Below the pieces are notes generated by a model. The model was not told the DNA's origin. It made no database searches and worked only from the letters and a program-made list of their open reading frames with translations. Positions 34,696 to 41,949 of a stretch of 64,000 nt of DNA are shown here, piece by piece. Positions within the stretch are counted from its first letter, which is position 1, and each line of letters opens with the position of its first letter. Position numbers and translations under genes: made by a program. The DNA is from Streptomyces sp. CC208A (GTDB lineage Bacteria > Actinomycetota > Actinomycetes > Streptomycetales > Streptomycetaceae), in assembly GCF_030010625.1 (NCBI RefSeq), contig NZ_JASCXN010000009.1, positions 142,896 through 206,895 of the forward strand, read 5' to 3'.

Positions 34696-35933
34696 GCACG
34701 GCCCCGCGCCTCGCCGGGCGCCCCCTGCTGCTCACGGCCACGACGGCGCTCTGCGCCCTCGGCCTGCCGCTCCCCACGGCGACGGCCGACGACGGCCAGT
34801 GCACCTACCCCAGCAAGATGTACGAGGGCCGCCCCTGGTCGCTCCAGCGCGTGCTGCTCGACGAACTCTGGGCCCAGTCCACCGGCAAGGGCGTCCGCGT
34901 CGCCGTCATCGACACCGGCGTCGACACGAGGAACCGCCAGCTGGCCAAGGCCGTGGACGCCAAGAGCGGCATCAACCTGATCCCGAAGGACGCCAAGGAC
35001 GCCAACGGCTACAAGCTCAAGCGCGGCAAGGAGAACGGCACCACCGACACCGTCGGCCACGGCACCAAGGTGGCCGGCATCATCGCCGCCCGCCCCGCCA
35101 AGGGCACCGGCTTCGTCGGCCTGGCGCCGGACGCCACCATCATCCCCATCCAGCAGAACGACGCCGACGGCAACGGCACCGCGGAGACGCTCGCGGCGGC
35201 GATCCGCCACGCCATCGCCAAAGAAGCCAATGTGATCAACATTTCCCAGGACACGGCCAACGCGGTGAAGCCGACCCCGCTCCTGGAACAGGCCGTCAAC
35301 GCCGCGCTGGAGAAGGACATCGTCGTCGTCGCCTCGGCGGGCAACGACGGCCTGGGCGGCAACGTCAAAAGCACCTACCCCGCCTCGTACAAGGGCGTCC
35401 TCGCCGTAGCCGCCTCCGACCGCAACAACGAACGCGCGGCCTTCTCCCAGTCCGGCGACTTCGTCGGCGTGGCCGCCCCCGGCGTCGACATGGTCTCCAC
35501 CGTCCCCGGCGGCGGCCACTGCGCCGACAACGGCACCAGCTTCTCCGCCCCGTACGTCGCCGGCCTCGCCGCCCTGATCAAGGCCAAGCACCCCCGCTGG
35601 ACGCAGAAGCAGATCGTCGCCCAGATCCAGCAGACCGCCGAACGCTCGGTCGCCGGTCACGACCGCCTCGTCGGCTGGGGCGTGGTCGACCCGGTCAGGG
35701 CCCTGACGGAGGACGACAAGCCCATCGAGGCACCCGTGGCCCACGAAGGAGTGACCCGAGCCGAGGCCCCGACCCCGGCCGCCGTCCACCTGGGCGAGAC
35801 CCCGGAACAGCGCGCCGCGCGCCTGGCTACCTATGTGGTCGTCAGCGGGGGAGTGCTGGTGGCGGCGATCGCGGGGGCGGCGGTGGCGGTGCGGGACCAC
35901 CGAAGGCGGAGAGGGGCCGTGGCAGCCCGGTGA
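34692..35933 (+). CDS. mycP: Type VII secretion-associated serine protease mycosin (first copy)
   Basis: 413 residues, subtilisin family S8. Sec signal peptide (1-32, ending TATAD), catalytic Asp74 (AVIDTGVD), His123 (GHGTKVAGI) and Ser283 (NGTSFSAPYVAG), oxyanion region ASAGNDG, C-terminal membrane helix (about 377-398) followed by a basic tail. Cys residues (CTYPSKMYEG; GGHCADN) match mycosin disulfides. MycP caps the periplasm-facing side of the ESX complex and processes some substrates. Translationally coupled to EccB, as expected for a core component. Confidence 0.94.
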   Translation: MSTAPRLAGRPLLLTATTALCALGLPLPTATADDGQCTYPSKMYEGRPWSLQRVLLDELWAQSTGKGVRVAVIDTGVDTRNRQLAKAVDAKSGINLIPKDAKDANGYKLKRGKENGTTDTVGHGTKVAGIIAARPAKGTGFVGLAPDATIIPIQQNDADGNGTAETLAAAIRHAIAKEANVINISQDTANAVKPTPLLEQAVNAALEKDIVVVASAGNDGLGGNVKSTYPASYKGVLAVAASDRNNERAAFSQSGDFVGVAAPGVDMVSTVPGGGHCADNGTSFSAPYVAGLAALIKAKHPRWTQKQIVAQIQQTAERSVAGHDRLVGWGVVDPVRALTEDDKPIEAPVAHEGVTRAEAPTPAAVHLGETPEQRAARLATYVVVSGGVLVAAIAGAAVAVRDHRRRRGAVAAR

Positions 35934-35972
35934 TCATTGCAGACGCACACGGCTGATAGCGTCGACCCGAAG

Positions 35973-36010
35973 AAGTCTCGTGACGAACGCTCGTGACGAA
36001 CAAGAGACTT
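35973..36010 (+). promoter_or_regulatory. Direct and inverted repeats upstream of the ESX substrate operon
   Basis: CTCGTGACGAAC occurs twice (35977-35988 and 35990-36001), 13 bp apart, and the pair is framed by AAGTCTC (35973-35979) and GAGACTT (36004-36010). It sits 140 bp before the gene at 36151 and looks like an operator or a hairpin leader. A TCACGTGA palindrome lies nearer the gene (36122-36129). Confidence 0.5.
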
Positions 36011-36150
36011 GGGGCTGTCAGTCGCGATCACTACAGTGGTATGCGTGCGATCGGTGGATGGCGAGTCGCCACGATCGCAATGCGGGGCAGCAGGAGCAAA
36101 CGGGGAGGATTGGCTCGTGTTTCACGTGACGGGTAACGGGGGCGGTCGCA

Positions 36151-36597
36151 ATGAGCAATCTTGAGACCGAGGTAGGCGCGCTGAAGAAGTTCCGCGACCG
36201 GGTCGACGGGGTCATCAAGAACCTGGAGGGCAGCGCGGGCGGCGCCTCGAAGCTGAGCCAGAACCGTGTGACACGCGGCTCGTTCGGCACCGGCATCGCC
36301 TTCGCCGAGGCGGACGGCTTCTTCGCGGAGTACGCGCGGATCCACCAGTCGCTGGTGGCCTTGTCGAAATCCCTCAGCGGCCAGATCGAACTCCTCCAGA
36401 TCGGCGTCCACGCGGCCGACGTCGGTTACCAGAACGTGGAAGAGGACCAGCGGCAGCGGTTCCACAGCATCCAGGCGCGACTTGGCGAGGAGCGTGCCGA
36501 AGCGATCCGGCGTGAGGAAGAGGCGCGGAGCAACGACCCGGCCCAGCCCGCGAAGCCGCGGGGGGATGCCAAGAACGTCACGAAGGACATGGGGTAA
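36151..36597 (+). CDS. Small helical ESX-associated protein, WXG100-like
   Basis: 148 residues, predicted all-helical. The N-terminal region (LETEVGALKKFRDRVDGVIKNLEGS) and the second helix (FAEYARIHQSLVALSKSLSGQIELLQ) resemble the two helices of WXG100-type proteins, but the loop lacks the Trp-x-Gly motif; FGTGIAFAEADGFFAEY takes its place. The last 40 residues are charged. ATG at 36151 after GGGGG. Seven base pairs before the PPE-like gene, so the two are probably a secreted heterodimer like PE-PPE or Esx pairs; this is inference. Confidence 0.75.
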   Translation: MSNLETEVGALKKFRDRVDGVIKNLEGSAGGASKLSQNRVTRGSFGTGIAFAEADGFFAEYARIHQSLVALSKSLSGQIELLQIGVHAADVGYQNVEEDQRQRFHSIQARLGEERAEAIRREEEARSNDPAQPAKPRGDAKNVTKDMG

Positions 36598-36603
36598 CGA
36601 CCG

Positions 36604-38370
36604 ATGAGTGACGAGAAGAACCCGAAGCCGGCGCTGACGCCCCAGGAGCAGGAACAGGCACAGGACAAGGCCGACATCCAGGCCGTCTACGGGGCGACGA
36701 ACTTCCTGGAGAACCTGGACGAGATCCTTCCCTTCGGCCTCGGCCCCAAGGGAAGCGTCTTCGGCTCGACGTCCTTCGAGAACCACCGGCTCAACGCCAT
36801 GCTCGACCTCCTCGCCAGCGCCAACCCCGCCGACCTGGAGCACGCCGGCGAGGCCCTGGAAGAAGCGACGGTCTCCCTCAACGAGGCCGCGAAGGATCTG
36901 AACGCCTTCATCAGCGGCGTCAACTGGAAGGGCGAGGCCGCCACCGAGTTCCAGCGGTACGGCTCCGAGGTCGTCACCTATGCGTGGGACATCGGCAAGG
37001 TCGCCAACGCGGTCGGCGCCCAGATGAAGGTCGCCAGCACCGGCCTGACCTCGGTCCGCAACGCGGCGCCGCCGCGTGACACCCGGGTCGTCCAGAAGAA
37101 GCCCACGGAATTCACGGAGCTGGAGAAGACCGAGAAGAAAGAGGAGTACCAGAAGGCCGTCCAGGTCGAGAAGGACCGCCAGGAGGCCATCAACCAGATG
37201 AACCGCCTGGCCTCGTTCTACGCGGTCTCGCAGAGCACCCTGGCGGGGCAGGAGCTGCCGAAGCCGCCGGAGTCGTACAAGGCGCCGGTGCCGAAGCCGA
37301 GCGGTAATCTCCTCGGAGGGCCGGAGACGGGCTCCAGTTCCTCCCCTTCGTCTTCCGCCTCCCGCGACGGTCTGTCGCGCGAGACACCTGGGCGCATCAG
37401 CATCGGCGAGGACCGCACCACCCAGACGGTGTCCCGCACCGGGCACGAACTTGACGGATCTCAGCCGATCCGGGAGCAGCCGTCGGGCACGGGTACGAAG
37501 GTCCAGATCGACACCGTGGCCACACCTCCGGCGCCCACCCTCACGACCACCGCGCCCACGCCGACCGCACCCACGGCCACCCCGACTCCGGCCGGCCCCG
37601 CCGTGCCTCCGCCGGTCACGCTCGGCACCCCGCCGCGTACCGGAGGCCCCAAGGTCACCGGGACGCCCGGTGGGCCGCGTACCGCCACCGGCCGGACCGT
37701 CGTGGGCCGTACGGGCGGACCGACGAGCTCGCCCGCCGTGGGCCGCTCCGGCGGGCCGAAGGGTGCCCCGGCCGTGGGCCGTACGGGTGGGCCCACGAGC
37801 TCGCCTGCGACGGGCCGCTCGGGTGGGCCCATGGGGCGAGCGAGCGGACCGACCGGCTCCCCGGCGACGGGCCGCTCCAGCGGCCCCATGGGCCGAGCGG
37901 GCGGGCCGTTGGCCACCGGCCAGTCCACACAGGCCGGACGCTCTACGCCGCAGATGGGGCGCGCCGGAGGCCCGGGGCAGGCCGGTGCCGGGCGTACGGG
38001 GCGGTCCAACCCCATCGTCGGCGGCACCCCGCAGCGCACCACAGCCGGAGGCACCGGGTCTCGGATCCCGAAGGGCACCGTCGTCGGCGGTGAAGGGACG
38101 GCTGCGGGCCGCACGGCGGCGGGACGCCCCAGCCAGGCCGGCGTGGTCGGCGCCAACAACGGCAAGGGGACCGCGCGTCCCACCGGCCGCGGCACCCCCA
38201 GCTCCAACGGCGTGGTCGGAAGCCCGCGTGGCATGGGCGGCCGTGGGAGCCAGCGTCCGAATCGCGACGAACAGGACCGCGACGGCTCTTCGCGCCCCGA
38301 CTACCTGAAGGAAGACGAAGAGACCTGGACGAACCGCCGGCGCGGTGCCGTGCCGCCGGTGATCGACTAA
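36604..38370 (+). CDS. PPE/WXG-like secretion target with repetitive C-terminal tail
   Basis: 588 residues. About 25-200 is an alpha-helical domain with the central NWKGEAATEFQRYG (Trp-x-Gly motif plus helix), as in WXG100/PPE proteins. A linker of Pro and Lys residues (KPPESYKAPVPKPSG) precedes a Thr/Pro/Ala run and a long Gly/Arg/Pro repeat tail built on GRTGGP/GRSGGP units (about 330-520), ending in an acidic SSRPDYLKEDEETW stretch. Probably exported by the ESX system with the 148-residue neighbour; the tail may contact the cell envelope. The mycosin gene follows 25 bp downstream. Confidence 0.78.
   Translation: MSDEKNPKPALTPQEQEQAQDKADIQAVYGATNFLENLDEILPFGLGPKGSVFGSTSFENHRLNAMLDLLASANPADLEHAGEALEEATVSLNEAAKDLNAFISGVNWKGEAATEFQRYGSEVVTYAWDIGKVANAVGAQMKVASTGLTSVRNAAPPRDTRVVQKKPTEFTELEKTEKKEEYQKAVQVEKDRQEAINQMNRLASFYAVSQSTLAGQELPKPPESYKAPVPKPSGNLLGGPETGSSSSPSSSASRDGLSRETPGRISIGEDRTTQTVSRTGHELDGSQPIREQPSGTGTKVQIDTVATPPAPTLTTTAPTPTAPTATPTPAGPAVPPPVTLGTPPRTGGPKVTGTPGGPRTATGRTVVGRTGGPTSSPAVGRSGGPKGAPAVGRTGGPTSSPATGRSGGPMGRASGPTGSPATGRSSGPMGRAGGPLATGQSTQAGRSTPQMGRAGGPGQAGAGRTGRSNPIVGGTPQRTTAGGTGSRIPKGTVVGGEGTAAGRTAAGRPSQAGVVGANNGKGTARPTGRGTPSSNGVVGSPRGMGGRGSQRPNRDEQDRDGSSRPDYLKEDEETWTNRRRGAVPPVID
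37660..37990 (+). repeat. Repeats encoding GRTGGP/GRSGGP units
   Basis: About ten degenerate 30-45-nt units rich in GGCCGNNCGGGCGGNCC encode Gly-Arg-(Thr/Ser)-Gly-Gly-Pro in the tail of the PPE-like protein. Units differ by small changes and deletions, so they evolved by duplication and drift. Confidence 0.65.
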
Positions 38371-38395
38371 CCCTGTGGAAGGCTCGGAAGTCAGG

Positions 38396-39679
38396 ATGAC
38401 GGCAGGAATGATCGAGGGCGGCAGGCCCCGGCGGGCGTTGTTCGGCACCACGGCGGTGGCGGTGCTGACGACGGCTCTCGTCGGGGTCGCCCCGACGGCA
38501 GTCGCTGCCGATGCGCGGTCGCAGCAGTGGTACCTGGATGCCATGCACGTCGACAAGATCTGGCAGAAGGCGACCGGGAAAGGCATCAAGGTCGCCGTCA
38601 TCGACACCGGTGTCGATCCGGACACCCCTGCGCTCAAGGGCAAGGTGCTGAAGGGCTGGGACGCGTCGGAGTCCAAGGGCGACGAGACCGACGACTACGA
38701 CGGCCACGGAACGTCCATCGCCGAGATCATCGTCGGATCGGGGGCGAACGGCAGCGTCCAGGGACTGGCGCCGGACGCCAAGGTGATTCCGTACCGCGTG
38801 AGCAACACTGAGCGGCAGAACGAACAGGCCGTCAACGCCTTCGATATGGAGGAGGCGATCAAGGCGGCGGCCGACAGTGAGGCGCAGATCATCAACGTCT
38901 CCTTCGGTTCCGATTACTATGGCTCAAGCGAGCGTGAAGCGGTCAAGTACGCTCATGACAAAGGCAAGTTGGTCTTTGCCGCCGCGGGCAATAATGCGAC
39001 CAAGGGCAACAAGGAGCAGTACCCGGCAAGCTATCCCGAAGCCATCGCCGTCGCGGCGACCGACCGGAACGGCAAGGTGGCCGACTACTCACAGCACGGC
39101 GAAACCATCGACATCGCCGCACCGGGCAGTCAGCTTCCCGCATATTGCGACAAGAGCCTCACGAAGTACTGCCTGCGCGAAGGCACCAGTGCCGCCACCG
39201 CCATCGCCTCCGCCTCCGCCGCCCTCATCTGGTCCGCGCACCCCGATTGGACCGCGAACCAGGTCCTCCGCGTCATGTTCGAGTCGGCGGGCCGCGGAGA
39301 CGGCTGGAAGCCGGGTACGGTCAGCAACTACGTCGGGTACGGCGTCGTCCGCCCGGGTGCCCACATCAACCGAGGCATCGGCAAGCCCGGCGACCCGAAC
39401 ATCAGCCCCTTGACCAACAAGCCCACCGGCGGTGCCGCCGGCGCTACCCCGTCGACGGCCCCCTCGACCACGGCATCCTCGGATACCTCGGCCACCCCCT
39501 CTGCATCAGCTTCGCCACAAGCTCCGGAGAACAAGCCGACACCCGACACCGTTGTGGCAGGGTCCAGCGAGAGCACGGAGACCGGCGGCAGCCGAACAGT
39601 CGTCATCATCGGCGCCGCAGCCGTGGCCGTCCTCGCCGTCGTGGGCTTCCTCATCGCGCGGCGACGGCGTACCGCCTGA
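38396..39679 (+). CDS. Type VII secretion-associated serine protease mycosin (second copy)
   Basis: 427 residues, S8 family. Signal peptide (1-35, VAPTAVAAD), Asp70 (AVIDTGVD), His104 (GHGTSIAEI), Asn in AAGNNA, Ser265 (EGTSAATAIASA), a Thr/Ser/Pro spacer and a C-terminal membrane helix with RRRRTA tail. It shares the layout of the mycosin at 34692 but differs greatly in sequence, and its middle part uses more A/T-ending codons (around 38880-39020), hinting at separate origin. ATG at 38396 has GGAAG upstream; a GTG at 38375 is also in frame. It lies between the PPE-like gene and the WXG100 pair and may serve these substrates specifically. Confidence 0.9.
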   Translation: MTAGMIEGGRPRRALFGTTAVAVLTTALVGVAPTAVAADARSQQWYLDAMHVDKIWQKATGKGIKVAVIDTGVDPDTPALKGKVLKGWDASESKGDETDDYDGHGTSIAEIIVGSGANGSVQGLAPDAKVIPYRVSNTERQNEQAVNAFDMEEAIKAAADSEAQIINVSFGSDYYGSSEREAVKYAHDKGKLVFAAAGNNATKGNKEQYPASYPEAIAVAATDRNGKVADYSQHGETIDIAAPGSQLPAYCDKSLTKYCLREGTSAATAIASASAALIWSAHPDWTANQVLRVMFESAGRGDGWKPGTVSNYVGYGVVRPGAHINRGIGKPGDPNISPLTNKPTGGAAGATPSTAPSTTASSDTSATPSASASPQAPENKPTPDTVVAGSSESTETGGSRTVVIIGAAAVAVLAVVGFLIARRRRTA

Positions 39680-39707
39680 CGCGCCCGCTCGCGCCACCCA
39701 TACCGAA

Positions 39708-39735
39708 CCGCGTACGCGTGAACCCGCGTACGCGG
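39708..39735 (+). promoter_or_regulatory. Palindromic hairpin before the WXG100 genes
   Basis: CCGCGTACGCG (39708-39718) and CGCGTACGCGG (39725-39735) form a perfect 11-bp stem with a 6-nt loop. The CGCGTACGCG core is itself a palindrome. It lies in the 91-bp gap between the mycosin and the first WXG100 gene; may stabilise or separate the esx transcript. Confidence 0.6.
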
Positions 39736-39770
39736 CCTCAACAAAGAACCCGAGAAAGGGAGAGCGACAC

Positions 39771-40133
39771 ATGTCAGTCTTGAAGGTTGGCGATCAGAGT
39801 CTCAAGGAATTCCAGGACGAGCTCACCCGCAAGTTCGACGACGTCAAGGCGCAGCTGCAGGCCCTCCACGGCGTCATCGACAGCCTCGAAGGCCGCTGGA
39901 AGGGCATCGGCGCCGGCGCCTTCGACGTCAAGCAGAACGAGATCAACCGGGGCATGGTGCGGATCGCCAAGCTGATGCTCCACTTCCAGGAGGCCATCCA
40001 GGTCACCCGGACGACCTCCAGCAACACCGACGACGAGGTCGAGGCGGCCCTGCGCGGCATCGACGTCACCGCGGGCTTCTCCGGCGACGCCGGTGCCGAG
40101 AAGGCGGCCCGTTCGGGCATCGCCGGCCTCTGA
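39771..40133 (+). CDS. WXG100 family protein (EsxA/EsxB type, first)
   Basis: 120 residues, two long helices joined by a turn with the WXG motif (SLEGRWKGIGAGAF). Slightly longer than the usual 100, with a short disordered end. AAAGGGAGAG precedes the ATG. With the next gene it forms the heterodimeric primary substrate pair of the ESX system; each needs the other for export in known systems. No signal peptide, as expected. Confidence 0.92.
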   Translation: MSVLKVGDQSLKEFQDELTRKFDDVKAQLQALHGVIDSLEGRWKGIGAGAFDVKQNEINRGMVRIAKLMLHFQEAIQVTRTTSSNTDDEVEAALRGIDVTAGFSGDAGAEKAARSGIAGL

Positions 40134-40195
40134 CGTCCGCGTCGGAGCCACCGCACCACCCCACCTGAACGACACCACCGACCACCGGAGGGACC

Positions 40196-40495
40196 ATGGC
40201 CGCCAACAACGACGGCATCATGCTCGTCACGTACGCCTCGCTCGATGAGGCGGCGAACACCATCGAGGCGCAGGCGAAGCGCCTGGACGCGGCTCTGGAG
40301 GACATCCAGAAGAGGATCCGTCTGGTCTCCAACACCTGGGAGGGTGAGGCGAAGGCCGCCGCCGACGCCGCCCACACCAAGTGGGACCAGGAGACCCGCG
40401 CGATCCACACCGCCCTGCAGGGCATCTCCAGGGCCGTCCGCCAGGCCGCCCCGGCCTACCAGGCGGGCGACAAGCGCGCCGCAGGCTTCTTCTAA
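40196..40495 (+). CDS. WXG100 family protein (EsxA/EsxB type, second)
   Basis: 99 residues, the family length. First helix YASLDEAANTIEAQAKRLDAAL, WXG loop (SNTWEGEAKAA) and second helix ending with AYQAGDKRAAGFF. The C-terminal YxxxD/E-like segment (YQAGD) matches the ESX export signal YxxxD/E. ATG with GGAGGGACC upstream. Located 62 bp after its partner. Confidence 0.93.
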   Translation: MAANNDGIMLVTYASLDEAANTIEAQAKRLDAALEDIQKRIRLVSNTWEGEAKAAADAAHTKWDQETRAIHTALQGISRAVRQAAPAYQAGDKRAAGFF

Positions 40496-40517
40496 ACCGA
40501 AGCCGCGCAACGGAGAA

Positions 40518-40550
40518 CAGGGTGGGCGTGCACGGGAGGCGCCCACCCTG
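40518..40550. terminator. Convergent terminator after the esx pair
   Basis: An 11-bp perfect stem CAGGGTGGGCG / CGCCCACCCTG (40518-40528, 40540-40550) with an 11-nt loop, between the second WXG100 gene and the convergent membrane-protein gene. Confidence 0.8.
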
Positions 40551-40567
40551 TCGCGCGTCCAGAGGCT

Positions 40568-41047
40568 TCAGCAGGATCCCTGCGACACCTGCACAGTCAG
40601 ACGGACGGTGATCCACTCTCCTCCGGTGGACGGCGGTTCGGGAGGGGAGAGACGCATGCAGTAGGTCTCGGAGGTGTCGGCCGTGCTGATCTCGAAGCTG
40701 TCCTCCGTCGGACTGGTCACCACGTCGGTGCCGTCACCGGTGCGCTTGACGTCGAGGAGGGGGTACCGGGGGCCGTGTCCCGTCGCCAGGACGGCATCCC
40801 TCACCAGGCTGCCGTACGGGCGCACCAGGCCCACTTTCTGCGGCTGGGCCTCCAGATCACGAGCGGCTTCGTGAACGGCGTCGCGCAGTTCCGCCTCGCT
40901 CCACTGGCTGTTGTCGGCCTCGTAGACGTAGAAGCCGATCAGTCCGACGGCGGTCGCGACCATCAACGCCCGTGCGATGGGGCTTCGCGTGTTGTAGACC
41001 CACCGGCCCTTCTGCACGAATATGGGCTCGCGGTCGCCCCACGTCAT
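40568..41047 (-). CDS. Small single-span membrane protein of unknown function
   Basis: 159 residues. N-terminus TWGDREPIFVQKGRWVYNTRSP is followed by one membrane helix (about 27-48, ARALMVATAVGLIGFYVYEAD) and an extracytoplasmic part with no recognised domain; two Cys (YCMRL; QGSC) may form a disulfide. ATG at 41047 has AAGGGGG about 6 nt upstream, which decides the start; the frame continues upstream through a decayed gene. It belongs to the minus-strand accessory group with the lipoprotein and the DUF6571-like gene; a role near the ESX machine is only a guess. Confidence 0.7.
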   Translation of the reverse strand: MTWGDREPIFVQKGRWVYNTRSPIARALMVATAVGLIGFYVYEADNSQWSEAELRDAVHEAARDLEAQPQKVGLVRPYGSLVRDAVLATGHGPRYPLLDVKRTGDGTDVVTSPTEDSFEISTADTSETYCMRLSPPEPPSTGGEWITVRLTVQVSQGSC

Positions 41048-41115
41048 GATGTCCCCCTTGGAATCGGAGCTGCCGCCCCGGCGAATGAACGCCCAGGCAC
41101 AGGTACGTGTCGATG

Positions 41116-41323
41116 TCAGACCGCACAGTCCAGCGCCTTCTTCACATGAGGCACAAGGTCTACGGTGAAGGTCCGGAGGTTCTTGCGGCGTGCGGCGATA
41201 TCGCCGTCGGCCTTCATACTGAGGGAGAACCAGTGTGAAGAGGTAGGCGGCGTCGGTGCCGGCGCACTCCATGCTGACCACGGCGGTACGGTCGCCCAGG
41301 CCGCTGAACGGCAGGTCTGCCAC
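41116..41323 (-). pseudogene. Truncated, frameshifted relative of the adjacent lipoprotein
   Basis: Reading from 41323 the frame gives VADLPFSGLGDRTAVVSMEC and AYLFTLVL, then loses sense. A shift of one base near 41220 restores a sensible ending: SMKADGDIAARRKNLRTF and DLVPHVKKALDCAV with a TGA at 41118-41116. The pattern (Cys, then LF-x-VL, then a final helix with a Cys) matches the C-terminal third of the lipoprotein at 41334-41870, so this looks like the remains of a tandem copy without its 5' part. A sequencing error in the frame-shift run cannot be excluded, but the missing 5' end would remain. Confidence 0.55.
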
Positions 41324-41333
41324 TACTGCGGTG

Positions 41334-41870
41334 CTACTTCTGTACGCACTCGGGTGACTCCGACACGCCCTTCGCGTAGGCCCGGATCAGCTTCTCCATC
41401 ACCGCCTCGTCGGGCCTGCCGTTGTTCGAGATGAAGATCTGGGCGAACAGCTCACCCTCGGTCTTGCGGATGGGGACGCTCGGGTCGGGGCAGGTGACGC
41501 GGCTGACCCCGCCCTTGTCCGCGTACGTGTACGTCCCGTCCTCGCTCACGTGCTCGTCGAGCTTGACGCCCCATTGGGACCCGGCCACGTTCACCGTCCT
41601 CGTGCCCTTCTTCCACCAGGACCAGCCGGCGGTGAGGACGCTGGTGCCGTCCACCGAGACCGTGCAGTCCAGGTAGCCGTGTCCTGGCTTCCGTTCCTCC
41701 GCGATTTTTTCGCCACTGGCCGGAAGCACCGGCGACAGCAGCTCTGCGGATACGGGTGTGCCGCACAGGGAGTCCGGGATGTCAAACGCTCGCTTCTCTT
41801 CCTTCGCCTGGGAGCACCCGGAGACGAGGAGGACGAGCGCGAGAGTAGCCGTGGCCTTTGCGTACTTCAT
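41334..41870 (-). CDS. Lipoprotein of unknown function (ESX accessory)
   Basis: 178 residues. Signal peptide with lipobox LVSGC (lipidated Cys19). Mature part: DIPDSLCGTPVSAELLSPVLP is reminiscent of actinobacterial DUF3558-type lipoproteins, followed by TCP, LFAQIFI and a final helix with ECVQK. Four Cys in the mature protein suggest two disulfides. Start ATG 41870; the ribosome-binding site is weak. It is followed by the decayed copy and the small membrane protein and is preceded by the DUF6571-like gene. Membrane-anchored outside the cell; the role is not known. Confidence 0.75.
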   Translation of the reverse strand: MKYAKATATLALVLLVSGCSQAKEEKRAFDIPDSLCGTPVSAELLSPVLPASGEKIAEERKPGHGYLDCTVSVDGTSVLTAGWSWWKKGTRTVNVAGSQWGVKLDEHVSEDGTYTYADKGGVSRVTCPDPSVPIRKTEGELFAQIFISNNGRPDEAVMEKLIRAYAKGVSESPECVQK

Positions 41871-41949
41871 CGCGTGCTTTCTGGTCTGGGGACAGGACAG
41901 GACAGGGCCGCGCCGGAGGCGGGGCGGCCCCACGGGCAGGGAGAAGGGA

